Assembly (NCBI GenBank): GCA_958296045.1 | Contig: CATQHT010000002.1 | Location: forward strand, 248,001 to 312,000 | Length of the DNA: 64,000 nucleotides | Reading direction: 5' to 3' | Origin: Rhodothermales bacterium | Lineage (GTDB): Bacteria; Bacteroidota; Rhodothermia; Rhodothermales; Bin80 | Part shown: piece after piece, positions 44,709 through 52,550 of the stretch | Layout of the letters: every line of letters begins with the position of its first letter | Position numbering within the stretch: position 1 is the stretch's first letter | Notes under the pieces: generated by a model | Database searches by the model: none | Told to the model about the DNA's origin: nothing | Seen by the model: the letters and a program-made list of their open reading frames with translations, nothing else | Program-made: the position numbers and the translations under genes

Positions 44709-45069
44709 GATGAATTGGAACTATTCCTGTCACTCCATTTGCACGGCGTCTGTCCGCCATGTGAAGGTAAGGTCATCACGCCCACACCCGGGCATTTCAC
44801 TTCCCGCAGCCTTATCATGCACATCCGCTGTTGACGTGCACTACCGGTTGGTGAGCTGACGACGGAAGATCTCGTCCATTCTTACACAGAGCACGCTGGA
44901 GTACCACCGACGATGGACAAATTAGGCAACGATACTTCGCCGAGCATGCCGCGCGCGTGCCCGCCCGGAACGCTACCGCTACTTGCACCATTCCAGACGC
45001 AGTCGGGTGCATACGCATCAGGTATGCTAGGATTGCACTTACTGTGCAGGATTTACCCTGTTTGGTAAC
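44709..45069. other. Upstream region of the HipA/HIRAN pair
   Basis: About 360 bp with no gene. It should contain the promoter of the two-gene operon; AT-rich stretches lie near 45030-45075 (GGTATGCTAGGATTGC, TTTGGTAACATG). Confidence 0.3.
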
Positions 45070-45975
45070 ATGATGCGGCAACATTCGACTACATTTGGAG
45101 TGGTAACGGTGCAGCAGGACTGGAAAAGCGATGAGGAAACCCTCGGCACAAGGGAAAAATTCTGGTACGGCACGGGGAACGGAGCTGGGCCCAAGTGGCT
45201 TTTCAAGTACCCACGCCCGAATACGGGAGAACACTGGGCGGAGAAAATAGCCGCCGAGGTGGCCGCATGTCTGGACATCCCGCATGCCACGGTAGACTTG
45301 GCCACATGCGATGGAGAAAGTGGATCGGTATCAAAAAACTTCGTGGTGCGTGACTTCTCACTGATTCACGGCTACCAGATGCTTGAAACAGTCTTGGACA
45401 ACTACGACGGGAGCAAACGGTTCAAACAGTCCGATCATGCGATCCAAGCCATCTGGCGGGTATTGGACAACATCTTTGTAGAGCCTAATGCTTCACAGGA
45501 GGCTAAAGCCCAGATTGCGGAGTATATCACCCTGGATGCGCTGATCGGCAATACCGATCGTCATCACGAAAACTGGGGTTTGCTGATCAAGCCTTTCGGC
45601 GACAGTATGCTGGGCCATGTGGCGCCGTCCTATGATCATGCCTCCTCACTGGGCCGGGAGCTATTGGATGCAAAGCGAGACAGGCTCTTGGCAGAAAGCC
45701 GCATCGGTCAATATGTAATGAAAGGCCGTGGAGCCATCTACTGGTCTGCCGACCAGACCAAAGGTCCGAGCCCGCTGGAACTGGTCCAGCGAGCGAATCG
45801 GGAGTACCCCGAGCTGTTCAACCCGGTACTTAAGCGCATCGAAGCCCTTAACTTTAGCCAACTGGAAGCCATCGTTGATCGTATTCCAGGCACATTCATG
45901 TTAAGTGCCGCCAAGCGGTTTGCGACAGCCTTCCTGGAATACAGCTACAGGCAGCTTCTTGACTTGCGAGGTTGA
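45070..45975 (+). CDS. HipA-like Ser/Thr kinase
   Basis: 301 residues, C-terminal HipA-type kinase domain. Visible motifs: a Lys region in GPKWLFKYPRPNTGEHWAEK, the catalytic loop DALIGNTDRHHENWGLL (HipA has NxDRHxxN), and the metal-binding Asp in SYDHASSLG. It lacks the N-terminal subdomain 1 of full-length HipA, and the next gene (overlap 4 bp) may supply that part. HipA toxins phosphorylate glutamyl-tRNA synthetase; split relatives such as HipT act on other synthetases. Target here unknown. Confidence 0.8.
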   Translation: MMRQHSTTFGVVTVQQDWKSDEETLGTREKFWYGTGNGAGPKWLFKYPRPNTGEHWAEKIAAEVAACLDIPHATVDLATCDGESGSVSKNFVVRDFSLIHGYQMLETVLDNYDGSKRFKQSDHAIQAIWRVLDNIFVEPNASQEAKAQIAEYITLDALIGNTDRHHENWGLLIKPFGDSMLGHVAPSYDHASSLGRELLDAKRDRLLAESRIGQYVMKGRGAIYWSADQTKGPSPLELVQRANREYPELFNPVLKRIEALNFSQLEAIVDRIPGTFMLSAAKRFATAFLEYSYRQLLDLRG

Positions 45976-46718
45976 CTATGAAGACGCTATTCTTGGCATG
46001 GCAGGACAAAGCGGGCACCAGAGCATGGTTTCCTATTGGACGGTTGGATGCAGATGTTAATCAGCCCAAATACACATTCCGCTATGTTCGTGGAGCGGAC
46101 CGGGCATGGAGAGAGGTGAAGTTCCGGCCATTGCTGGATTTCCCAAAGGTGGATAGGGTATACGAGTCCCGCTGGCTATTCCCGCTGTTTACGGGGCGGG
46201 CATTCAATAGGACGCGCCCTGATTTCGCAGATTACGTCTACCGCCTTGGGTTGCCGAACGAGGCGGACCCAATCCAGATTCTGGAGAGAAACGGAGGCAG
46301 ACGCGTAACGGACGCTTATGAGGTGTTCCCCAAGCTCATCCGAGATGACATTGGGCGCTTCAAGTGCCGATTTCTTGTTCACGGATCGAGGCACGTTAAT
46401 ACCGCTGCTCAGAAACGTATCGAATCGCTACGGCCAAGAGATCCTCTGCATATATCGCTGGAAAGGACCAACCCTGTCACCACGTTAGCGGTGCAACTCC
46501 AGACGAAAGATTACCACATGATCGGTTGGGCACCTCGATACCTGATTGCAGATCTGGCGGCTGAATTGTCTTCTACATCATACCCCTATTCAGCGAGCGT
46601 GGTACGTGTCAATCTTCCACCCGCACCTATTAGCCAGCGTGTACTGGTGGAAATACAAGGAAGGTGGGACAAACATTGGCCCATGGAGAGCGATGACTTT
46701 AAGCCCTTGTGTGACTGA
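45972..46718 (+). CDS. HIRAN-domain protein, partner of the HipA-like kinase
   Basis: 248 residues. The N-terminal half (FLAWQDKAGTRAWFPIGRLD, KYTFRYVRGADRAW, SRWLFPLFTGRAFN) resembles HipA N-subdomain-1 proteins. The C-terminal half (DPLHISLERTNPVTTLAVQL, DYHMIGWAPRYLIADLA) is a HIRAN-like domain, a fold known to bind DNA ends in HLTF-type proteins. It overlaps the kinase gene by ATGA-type coupling. The pair looks like a split HipA in which the N-lobe is fused to a DNA-binding module. Role as antitoxin, sensor or regulatory subunit is inference. Confidence 0.7.
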   Translation: MTMKTLFLAWQDKAGTRAWFPIGRLDADVNQPKYTFRYVRGADRAWREVKFRPLLDFPKVDRVYESRWLFPLFTGRAFNRTRPDFADYVYRLGLPNEADPIQILERNGGRRVTDAYEVFPKLIRDDIGRFKCRFLVHGSRHVNTAAQKRIESLRPRDPLHISLERTNPVTTLAVQLQTKDYHMIGWAPRYLIADLAAELSSTSYPYSASVVRVNLPPAPISQRVLVEIQGRWDKHWPMESDDFKPLCD

Positions 46719-46905
46719 CCACCTGACCGCATTCGCAGCCTCACGGCGGTAACACCCGCAAACTAACCAATTTACCAAGTGCGCTGGCACGCGTTCACGC
46801 ACTTGCCTCCTACCCCAAGTTTACCAATGTAGTGGATTTGGTACGTGAGGTAACACATCCCTGACATACAGGGATGGTCAGAAGGGCGGGTTTTACCGGT
46901 GTGTT

Positions 46906-48240
46906 TTACATGTTCGCGTGCCCTTTAGAGGGGCGTCTTGCTTTCATTCTGCGGATGTACGTGCCGGTTTTGAGCCCCACCGCGCGGAAGACTTTACGGT
47001 GGAACGACTTGAGGTCCTGGTCTTTCTTGAGCAGGGTGCAATGGGTTGCGTTTTGTGGGAGCACGGTTGTTACACGATGCATCTGGTTGAGCTTGACCTT
47101 GAGTGTGCCCCAGCTGCTGTGGATGTCGACGGTTCTCAATCGGCTGCGTATCAGATGCGCTGCGTGAAAGGCGAGAATGGACAGGAAGAGGTGGGCTTCT
47201 ATGCGAAGGTCCCGACTGTGGTAGATCGGACGTAATCCAAGATCCGATTTCATGGTGCGGAACGTGCGTTTGATCTCTCCTAGCTGCGAATGGGTCTGTG
47301 CGATTTTCTTGACCGACCATTCCGTGTGGCTGGTGCGCAGTACATACCCGCCGAGGGCCTCCGTACTTGCCTCGTAGGCAGGCCTCTGTGTGAGGCGAAT
47401 CTTTTCGGCGTGCGTGCGTGCTGGCCTTCCTGGTCACTTTAACATCATACTGGTAGGCAACCTGCTTGTACTTTTCTATGAGTCGGCCCACCCGGATCTG
47501 CACCTTATCGAAGTTCTTCAGACGTTTGGGCAGCGCAAGTCCCGCGTTCAGGTGCGCGATGGCCTCCTCGAATTTCACACGCTTTGCTCCAACAATCTGG
47601 TCGCTGACTGCTTGTCGGGCTTCACTGTGCAGATACACGCGCCGTTCTCCTCCTTCGTCTGGGAGTGCCCAGGCACGCACGTCGACATCGCTGGCGGTCT
47701 TGAAGACTTGATCCGGTGCGTCTTTGGGTACCGGCGGGGTCTTCGTACGCTGCACGCAGATCCAGTCCAGGTTCTGTTCGTTCAAATACGCCAGATTGGC
47801 CTCTGTAGCGATGCCAGCGTCCATAATCACCGTGGGCTTGGCTCCGTTCAGCTGTGCAATGGCCTGGTGCAACGTGGCAGGCTCACTGGCATTGCCCGGG
47901 AGGATTTCCGCCGTGCGGGGGAACCCCGATGCATCAATCATCAAGACCAACGTCACCAGTGGGCAATCAGACCGTTTTTCCTTGCTGCGACCATGCCGCA
48001 GCAAGTCCCCTTTCTTGCGGCCCGTGTAGAACACATTGGTCAGGTCAAAGAAGGCAGTGGTTTCGCTGAATCCCAAGAGCTCCTTTGTGGTGCCGAAGAG
48101 TGCATCCATGATCGACTGACGGTGCTTGTAGAGGGCATCTCCGATACGGTAAAGGCTGCTCAGACGGCACGCCTGAAAGCCGGCCCACGAGAGTGCTCGT
48201 AGACTTGCTCCAACTGGGCGGTCGAACAATGCCGCAACGC
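46906..48240 (-). pseudogene. IS1634-family transposase, truncated and frameshifted
   Basis: Homologous to the transposase at 28777-30609. The core with FFDLTNVFYTG, VIMDAGIATEANL and the GFPRTAEILPGNASEP block lies in one frame down to about 47430. The C-terminal part with MKSDLGLRPIYHSRD and LNQMHRVTTVLPQN continues in another frame to 46906. The N-terminal 150 residues are absent, cut off where the TnpB gene begins (about 48240). Confidence 0.85.
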
Positions 48241-48277
48241 ACACAAGGTAGCAGAGAAGCATCCGAGCTATTTCACA

Positions 48278-49414
48278 TTGACGAAGCTCTGGACGGCCGC
48301 CCGCAACGCCGATGAGCGCAATCTCGAGTTCGGCGTGACGGAGCAGCGTTCTGTGATCAGGGGCGTGACGGAGGGTTACAAGCGCTTTTTCGATAAGCAC
48401 AATGCGCGCCCGCCGCGTTTCAGCGGCGACTTGGTGAAGAGCTTCAGGCTGCTACGAAAGCCCGAACGCGTCAGGCGCCAAGACTATCGCGTTCGCATCA
48501 AGGGCGTCGGGTACGTCCGTTTCACTGATCGGCGCGGGCTGATCAAGCGCTACGGCTGCAAGTTCGTGCGCATCGTGCGGTCGTCGCTGGGTACCGAATA
48601 CACGATACAACTCGTGTACGAGCTGTCCCGAGGCGTCAGAGAACAGCTGCGCAGACACACCGATGGCGTGGACGTTGGCTGCAAGGCCATCGCGACGCTG
48701 GCGGATGGAAAGAGCTACGCGCCCATCAAAAAGAGTGAGCCCCGCAGGGACGCTTTGCGGCGTCGGGCTGCTAAGACGAAGAAAGGCACGCGTCTGCGCC
48801 GAAAGCGGTTCGGTGCTTGGCGCAAGGAGGCCGAGCGAGTAGTAAGACGCAACCGCGGGTACCGCCACGAGGTGGCTGCCGACGTCGTCAAGCGATCCGC
48901 GAATCTGTTTCTGGAAGACCTGAAAGTAGGACGCATGACACGCGCTGGTGGCAGCCGCAAGACGGGGCTGAACCGATCGATGCGCACGCAAGGGCTGTAC
49001 GAATTGGTGCAGCTATTGAAGTACAAATCCGCTTTGCTTGGCGGCAAGGTGGAGCTGGTTCCGCCGAACGACACAACGCAGAGATGCAGCGTTTGCCATC
49101 ATAAGCCAGAGGAAAGGCTACGCCTGGCTGACAGGAAGCATCGTTGTGCCACGCGCGGCAAGACCCAGTGCCGCGACGTTTACGCGGCGTTGAACGTGTT
49201 GTATCGGGGCCTTTGCCCTGATGGATGGGCGGCGAGCCTATCGTACGCGCAACACGTGTCTGCTCACCCGGACGCTGAGCGGCATCCGCTGTTGGATGCT
49301 GTGGCGGGTCTGGGGAGTGTACAGAATCGTGCTCGTGAGCTGCATCCGCAGGGGTGTTGCGCACCCACGAGTTCAGGCGAAATTGACCACCGACCAACCA
49401 GGCAGATAGGTTAA
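48278..49414 (+). CDS. tnpB: TnpB (IS200/IS605 family), 5'-truncated, altered zinc finger
   Basis: 378 residues from TTG 48278; homology extends a few codons further upstream to the junction with the IS1634 relic, and the usual N-terminal 60-90 residues are missing. RuvC-like catalytic residues are in DGVDVGCKAIA (Asp), NLFLEDLKVG (Glu) and CRDVYAALN (Asp). The zinc finger has CSVCHH, but the second knuckle reads CATRGK where a CxxC is expected, so one Cys is replaced by Arg. TnpB is an RNA-guided nuclease that keeps IS605 elements in place. No tnpA is present. The stop shares the TTAA at 49411-49414 with the convergent methyltransferase fragment. Confidence 0.82.
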   Translation: MTKLWTAARNADERNLEFGVTEQRSVIRGVTEGYKRFFDKHNARPPRFSGDLVKSFRLLRKPERVRRQDYRVRIKGVGYVRFTDRRGLIKRYGCKFVRIVRSSLGTEYTIQLVYELSRGVREQLRRHTDGVDVGCKAIATLADGKSYAPIKKSEPRRDALRRRAAKTKKGTRLRRKRFGAWRKEAERVVRRNRGYRHEVAADVVKRSANLFLEDLKVGRMTRAGGSRKTGLNRSMRTQGLYELVQLLKYKSALLGGKVELVPPNDTTQRCSVCHHKPEERLRLADRKHRCATRGKTQCRDVYAALNVLYRGLCPDGWAASLSYAQHVSAHPDAERHPLLDAVAGLGSVQNRARELHPQGCCAPTSSGEIDHRPTRQIG

Positions 49415-50100
49415 TTTTTCGCCAGCCCTAAGCGATCATAGGACTCCAGCACCAGCCGGCGTGTCCGATATTCTCCGAAGGTCTGAAGCTCGTTGCGTTT
49501 CAGCGTAGGGAACGACACGCCGGGCGGCGCTGCATCCAGCATCCAGGCGGTTTCGGCGCGGGTGAGCTCATACATATGGCAATAGATTGCGTCGAGCTCT
49601 GACTGCAAGGTATGCCTTTCCTCCTCGTCCCACTCAAACGGCGGCCCGTTATACTCAAGATCAGTTGCAAACGGTGCCATGTCCTCGGACACGTACGTCA
49701 GCTGCAGCACGCGCGGAATGATCAATTCCACGTACTTCTTTCTGCTTGCGCGGTGCGTATCCAGGTACATTTGGAGCCGGAGTACAGGAAGCTGCTTTAG
49801 CAGGTAGAAGTTCAGGTGTGTCCCGCCAATCTTTGAACGAGCTGCCCAGTCAAGGGGAAGGCTGCTGAGATTGGCAATCAGCAAAGCGGAGACTGTAGTG
49901 TCAGCAGCCTGTCGGAAGATAAGGGGCGCCGTATTGCCCACGCCAGTCCGAGGAATCATCGCGGAGATTAGCGTCCGCTCATTCGTCGCGCCAGTGATAT
50001 CACGGAACGTATGAAGGGCAGATGCGGCCGTGTAAAGCGTGTTGGCCTGACTGCTACTCACGAGCACCTCCCGAATTCCTGACGGCTCCCTTAGGTCAAG
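49411..50100 (-). pseudogene. C-terminal fragment of an Eco57I-like DNA methyltransferase (copy 1)
   Basis: About 220 residues corresponding to the C-terminal, target-recognition side of large Eco57I/type IIG-like adenine methyltransferases. It begins around FRDITGATNERTLISAMIPR, the family's transition motif, then LDWAARSKIGGTHLNFYLLK with QLPVLRLQ, YNGPPFEWDEEER and SFPTLKRNELQTFGEYRTRR at the end. No catalytic methyltransferase part precedes it; homology stops near 50100. About half of the residues match copy 3 (62562-64000). Confidence 0.75.
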
Positions 50101-50152
50101 ATACGGTGGAGCCTATCAACGCACTCATCGCCGACCTATTGAGATTGAAGGC

Positions 50153-50240
50153 TCAGAGCGGGTACGCACTCTCAGACAACTGGTCGAACGCCTCCAGAAC
50201 CCGTCGTTTCGTCTGGAACTCGCCGAATTTCCATAGCTCG
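50153..50240 (-). pseudogene. Short C-terminal scrap of the same methyltransferase family (copy 2)
   Basis: Minus-strand codons for LWKFGEFQTKRRVLEAFDQL plus a short tail match the last residues of copy 3 (FGEFRTKRLILEAFDQL) better than copy 1. It lies directly upstream of copy 1 in the same orientation, so it is a third, almost lost copy. Confidence 0.65.
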
Positions 50241-50539
50241 TGCTTGTAAGAGAACAGTGCATTTTCGGGCGACTGAGTACCTGGAGTACGATCGGGGCAT
50301 GCTGGGGGCCCGATAGTGACGCTGGTCTGAGCGATGGGAGGGGTTACAGGAGCGCTGTGCGGTCATTTTTTGACCCTCAACTAGGCTTCGTTAGCTCCTG
50401 GCAGCGCCGAGTGGATATAGCCTGCCCGTTGCGGGGGGCTTGTCGGAGACTGAAAAGAAGGGCTCAGCCGAAGCCAGAGTGGTCGAGCCTTAAATGGCCT
50501 TCGCGCGCGCGCGGCGTGCCAGGCTCTTCGTTTCGCTTC
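50241..50539. other. No recognisable gene
   Basis: About 300 bp between a methyltransferase scrap and a transposase relic; no frame with family features. Confidence 0.3.
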
Positions 50540-50989
50540 TTTGTTCCTGACCACTTTGCCTAGTCGGTGAATGTTTGCCGCCAGCCCCGCCAGCCCTACC
50601 GACCGATCGAAGCCCTCCTTTCCGTGGGTGCGTATTAGCCCCAATCCCCGCTGTTACAGGTTGTTGATGGCGGACTCGATCGCAGTATGCTGTAGACGCG
50701 TCTTGACGAAATCGGGATGAGACTCCCGCTGGCGTTGTTTCGCATTGAGGTAACCAGGCTTGGGCATGACGTTCAAGTCCAGCAGCTCATACAACGCCTC
50801 GCGATTCTTCGCAGAGTAGAAGCCCTTATCCATACTGCAGGACGTAAGCGACCGATAGCGCTTCTTTGATTCGCCCATGACATCCACGATCATGGCCTTG
50901 TCGCCCCCGTCGTGCTGCACATGGTGCATCAAAATGAAAAGATGCTGATCCTCCAGCACGCAGATCGGAACACCGAGTTCAGCTAACAT
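50540..50989 (-). pseudogene. ISNCY-type transposase C-terminus with internal stop
   Basis: The frame has SMDKGFYSAKNREALYELLD and VKTRLQHTAIESAINNL, typical of the DDE C-terminal region of ISNCY/IS1182-like transposases. An in-frame TAA at 50656-50654 interrupts it; the same frame continues GLGLIRTHGKEGFDRSVGLA and ANIHRLGKVV, the normal end of the family. The N-terminal half is missing. Confidence 0.75.
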
Positions 50990-51293
50990 GCCAGCCTTCC
51001 TTTGGGGACTATAAGGACACCTTGATTTCCAACCGTTTACTCGCTCGCACGATCGCTAAGCTCCCTGCGGCTGCCCACTTCCTTTGCGGCTGTCGGCGAG
51101 TGCTGTGCTGCGCGAATGATAATGGTAGGTGCAGCCTTCTTTCCCGCGGGATCGTCTTAGCGTACCAGCATCGGGGCCAGCCACTGCTTCATGTGCTACT
51201 CGACACAGTATGGCAGCATGCATAGGAAGGGGTAGCAAGCTACCTCGATCAGATGTGCACAGTAGCCCGGATGGTTGGTACGAGGCATGACGT
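50990..51293. other. No recognisable gene
   Basis: About 300 bp downstream of the AlbA/Schlafen gene. No coding frame with features; it may hold the terminator of the defence-like operon but I see no clear hairpin. Confidence 0.3.
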
Positions 51294-52547
51294 TCAATCT
51301 ATTCCGGCGGATGCCGTCAGCTCGTGGGGAGAAGGCCTAGCCCAAATGGTCAGTCGAAGCTCGTCGCCGAACAGCTCATAAACGGGACGGCGACCAGCGT
51401 GCGCCTCACTGCCGTCTAGAATCTTTCGCACGCCTTCACCGCGCGATTCAATGTAGGCGTTTCCAGTCCGTTGGGAAGCCATCCGCGACAGAAAGGTTAC
51501 CAATAGCTGATTCCGAGTGAATACTCTGTAGGCCATGGTCTCGATTGTAAGGGTGTTTGGCAATGCTCCTGGACTGTAGATCTCAACGCGATCCGAAAAA
51601 AGGAACAGCCGGATCTTCGATCCCGTGATCGAATAGTCACGGTGAGCAACAGCATTAACAAGTGCTTCGTGGATTGAGCCGATATCGTATTGGGGATGAT
51701 CCTCACGCCCATTCGGCTTGAGTGCTGGCTTGAGCATGAACCGGTTGACAAACGCAGTCGCATCGTCGATCTGAGTGTCCACGGGTCCGTCAATCTGCTC
51801 CGAGTGGACCAGATCTCTGGAAGTAAGGTTGCTGCCACGATAAACGGCGGCCTCAATATAGGCCGAAGGCAGATGGCTCTTGACCGCCCTGCCAAATGCC
51901 AGCAAGCCAGCGACTGTTGGGCGTTGCACCCCACCTTCACCTTCTGCTACCACCTTGGTGTTTCCAATAACGTCCAGCAGCGGAATCCGCAGGGAGGCGC
52001 TTTCGAAAAACCTATTGAGCCGTGTGTGGTCGAGGTCGTCAATCGTCGCTGTAGGAACTGCATGCTCATCGAACACGAAGGCTCGTCCTCGTTCCTGGAA
52101 GAGTCTCGCGAGCCATGATCCGGTGAGTATCTGTTTCGTGGATCCGACGCGTTCGTAATGCCGCCCGCTGCGTGTTGCATGAACGAACAGACCCCGGCGA
52201 ATCTCAACCAGAATAATGACGACCTCGGTTCCGTCTGAGCGCCGGAGGCGCTCGCGGCGGAGAGTAGGGCGAATCGGTGGATCGCAGTCATGCGTGGCTA
52301 CGTTGATGATCCATTGCTCGATATCCCCGAGGCGTTTGTCTGGCAACCCGCGAACAATCCCCTCATCATCCACGCCAACGAATATCACACCACCATCGGC
52401 ATTGGCAAAGGCGACTATCTCAGCGGCTACTTTCTCGGAGTTTGGCGAGCGGACGCCGCGCGGTCCGAGGACGACTTCCTTGAATTCGGCGCGTGAGTCT
52501 TCCCCCACCGACAACTGTCGTTCAATCTCTTCAAGTCTATCAAACAT
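51294..52547 (-). CDS. AlbA/Schlafen-domain ATP-binding protein
   Basis: 417 residues. The N-terminal AlbA_2/Schlafen domain has EDSRAEFKEVVLGPRG and VAAEIVAFANADGGVIFVGV. The C-terminal region has an HATPase_c_4-like domain (IGSIHEALVNAVAHRDYSI, RVEIYSPGALPNTLTIETM) and the block AYIESRGEGVRKIL. Such proteins are often annotated as RecG-like regulators and occur in defence islands and as transcription factors; the activity is not established. It follows the PHP-ATPase gene with a 3-bp gap, so it is the last gene of the operon. Confidence 0.85.
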   Translation of the reverse strand: MFDRLEEIERQLSVGEDSRAEFKEVVLGPRGVRSPNSEKVAAEIVAFANADGGVIFVGVDDEGIVRGLPDKRLGDIEQWIINVATHDCDPPIRPTLRRERLRRSDGTEVVIILVEIRRGLFVHATRSGRHYERVGSTKQILTGSWLARLFQERGRAFVFDEHAVPTATIDDLDHTRLNRFFESASLRIPLLDVIGNTKVVAEGEGGVQRPTVAGLLAFGRAVKSHLPSAYIEAAVYRGSNLTSRDLVHSEQIDGPVDTQIDDATAFVNRFMLKPALKPNGREDHPQYDIGSIHEALVNAVAHRDYSITGSKIRLFLFSDRVEIYSPGALPNTLTIETMAYRVFTRNQLLVTFLSRMASQRTGNAYIESRGEGVRKILDGSEAHAGRRPVYELFGDELRLTIWARPSPHELTASAGID

Positions 52548-52550
52548 GGT

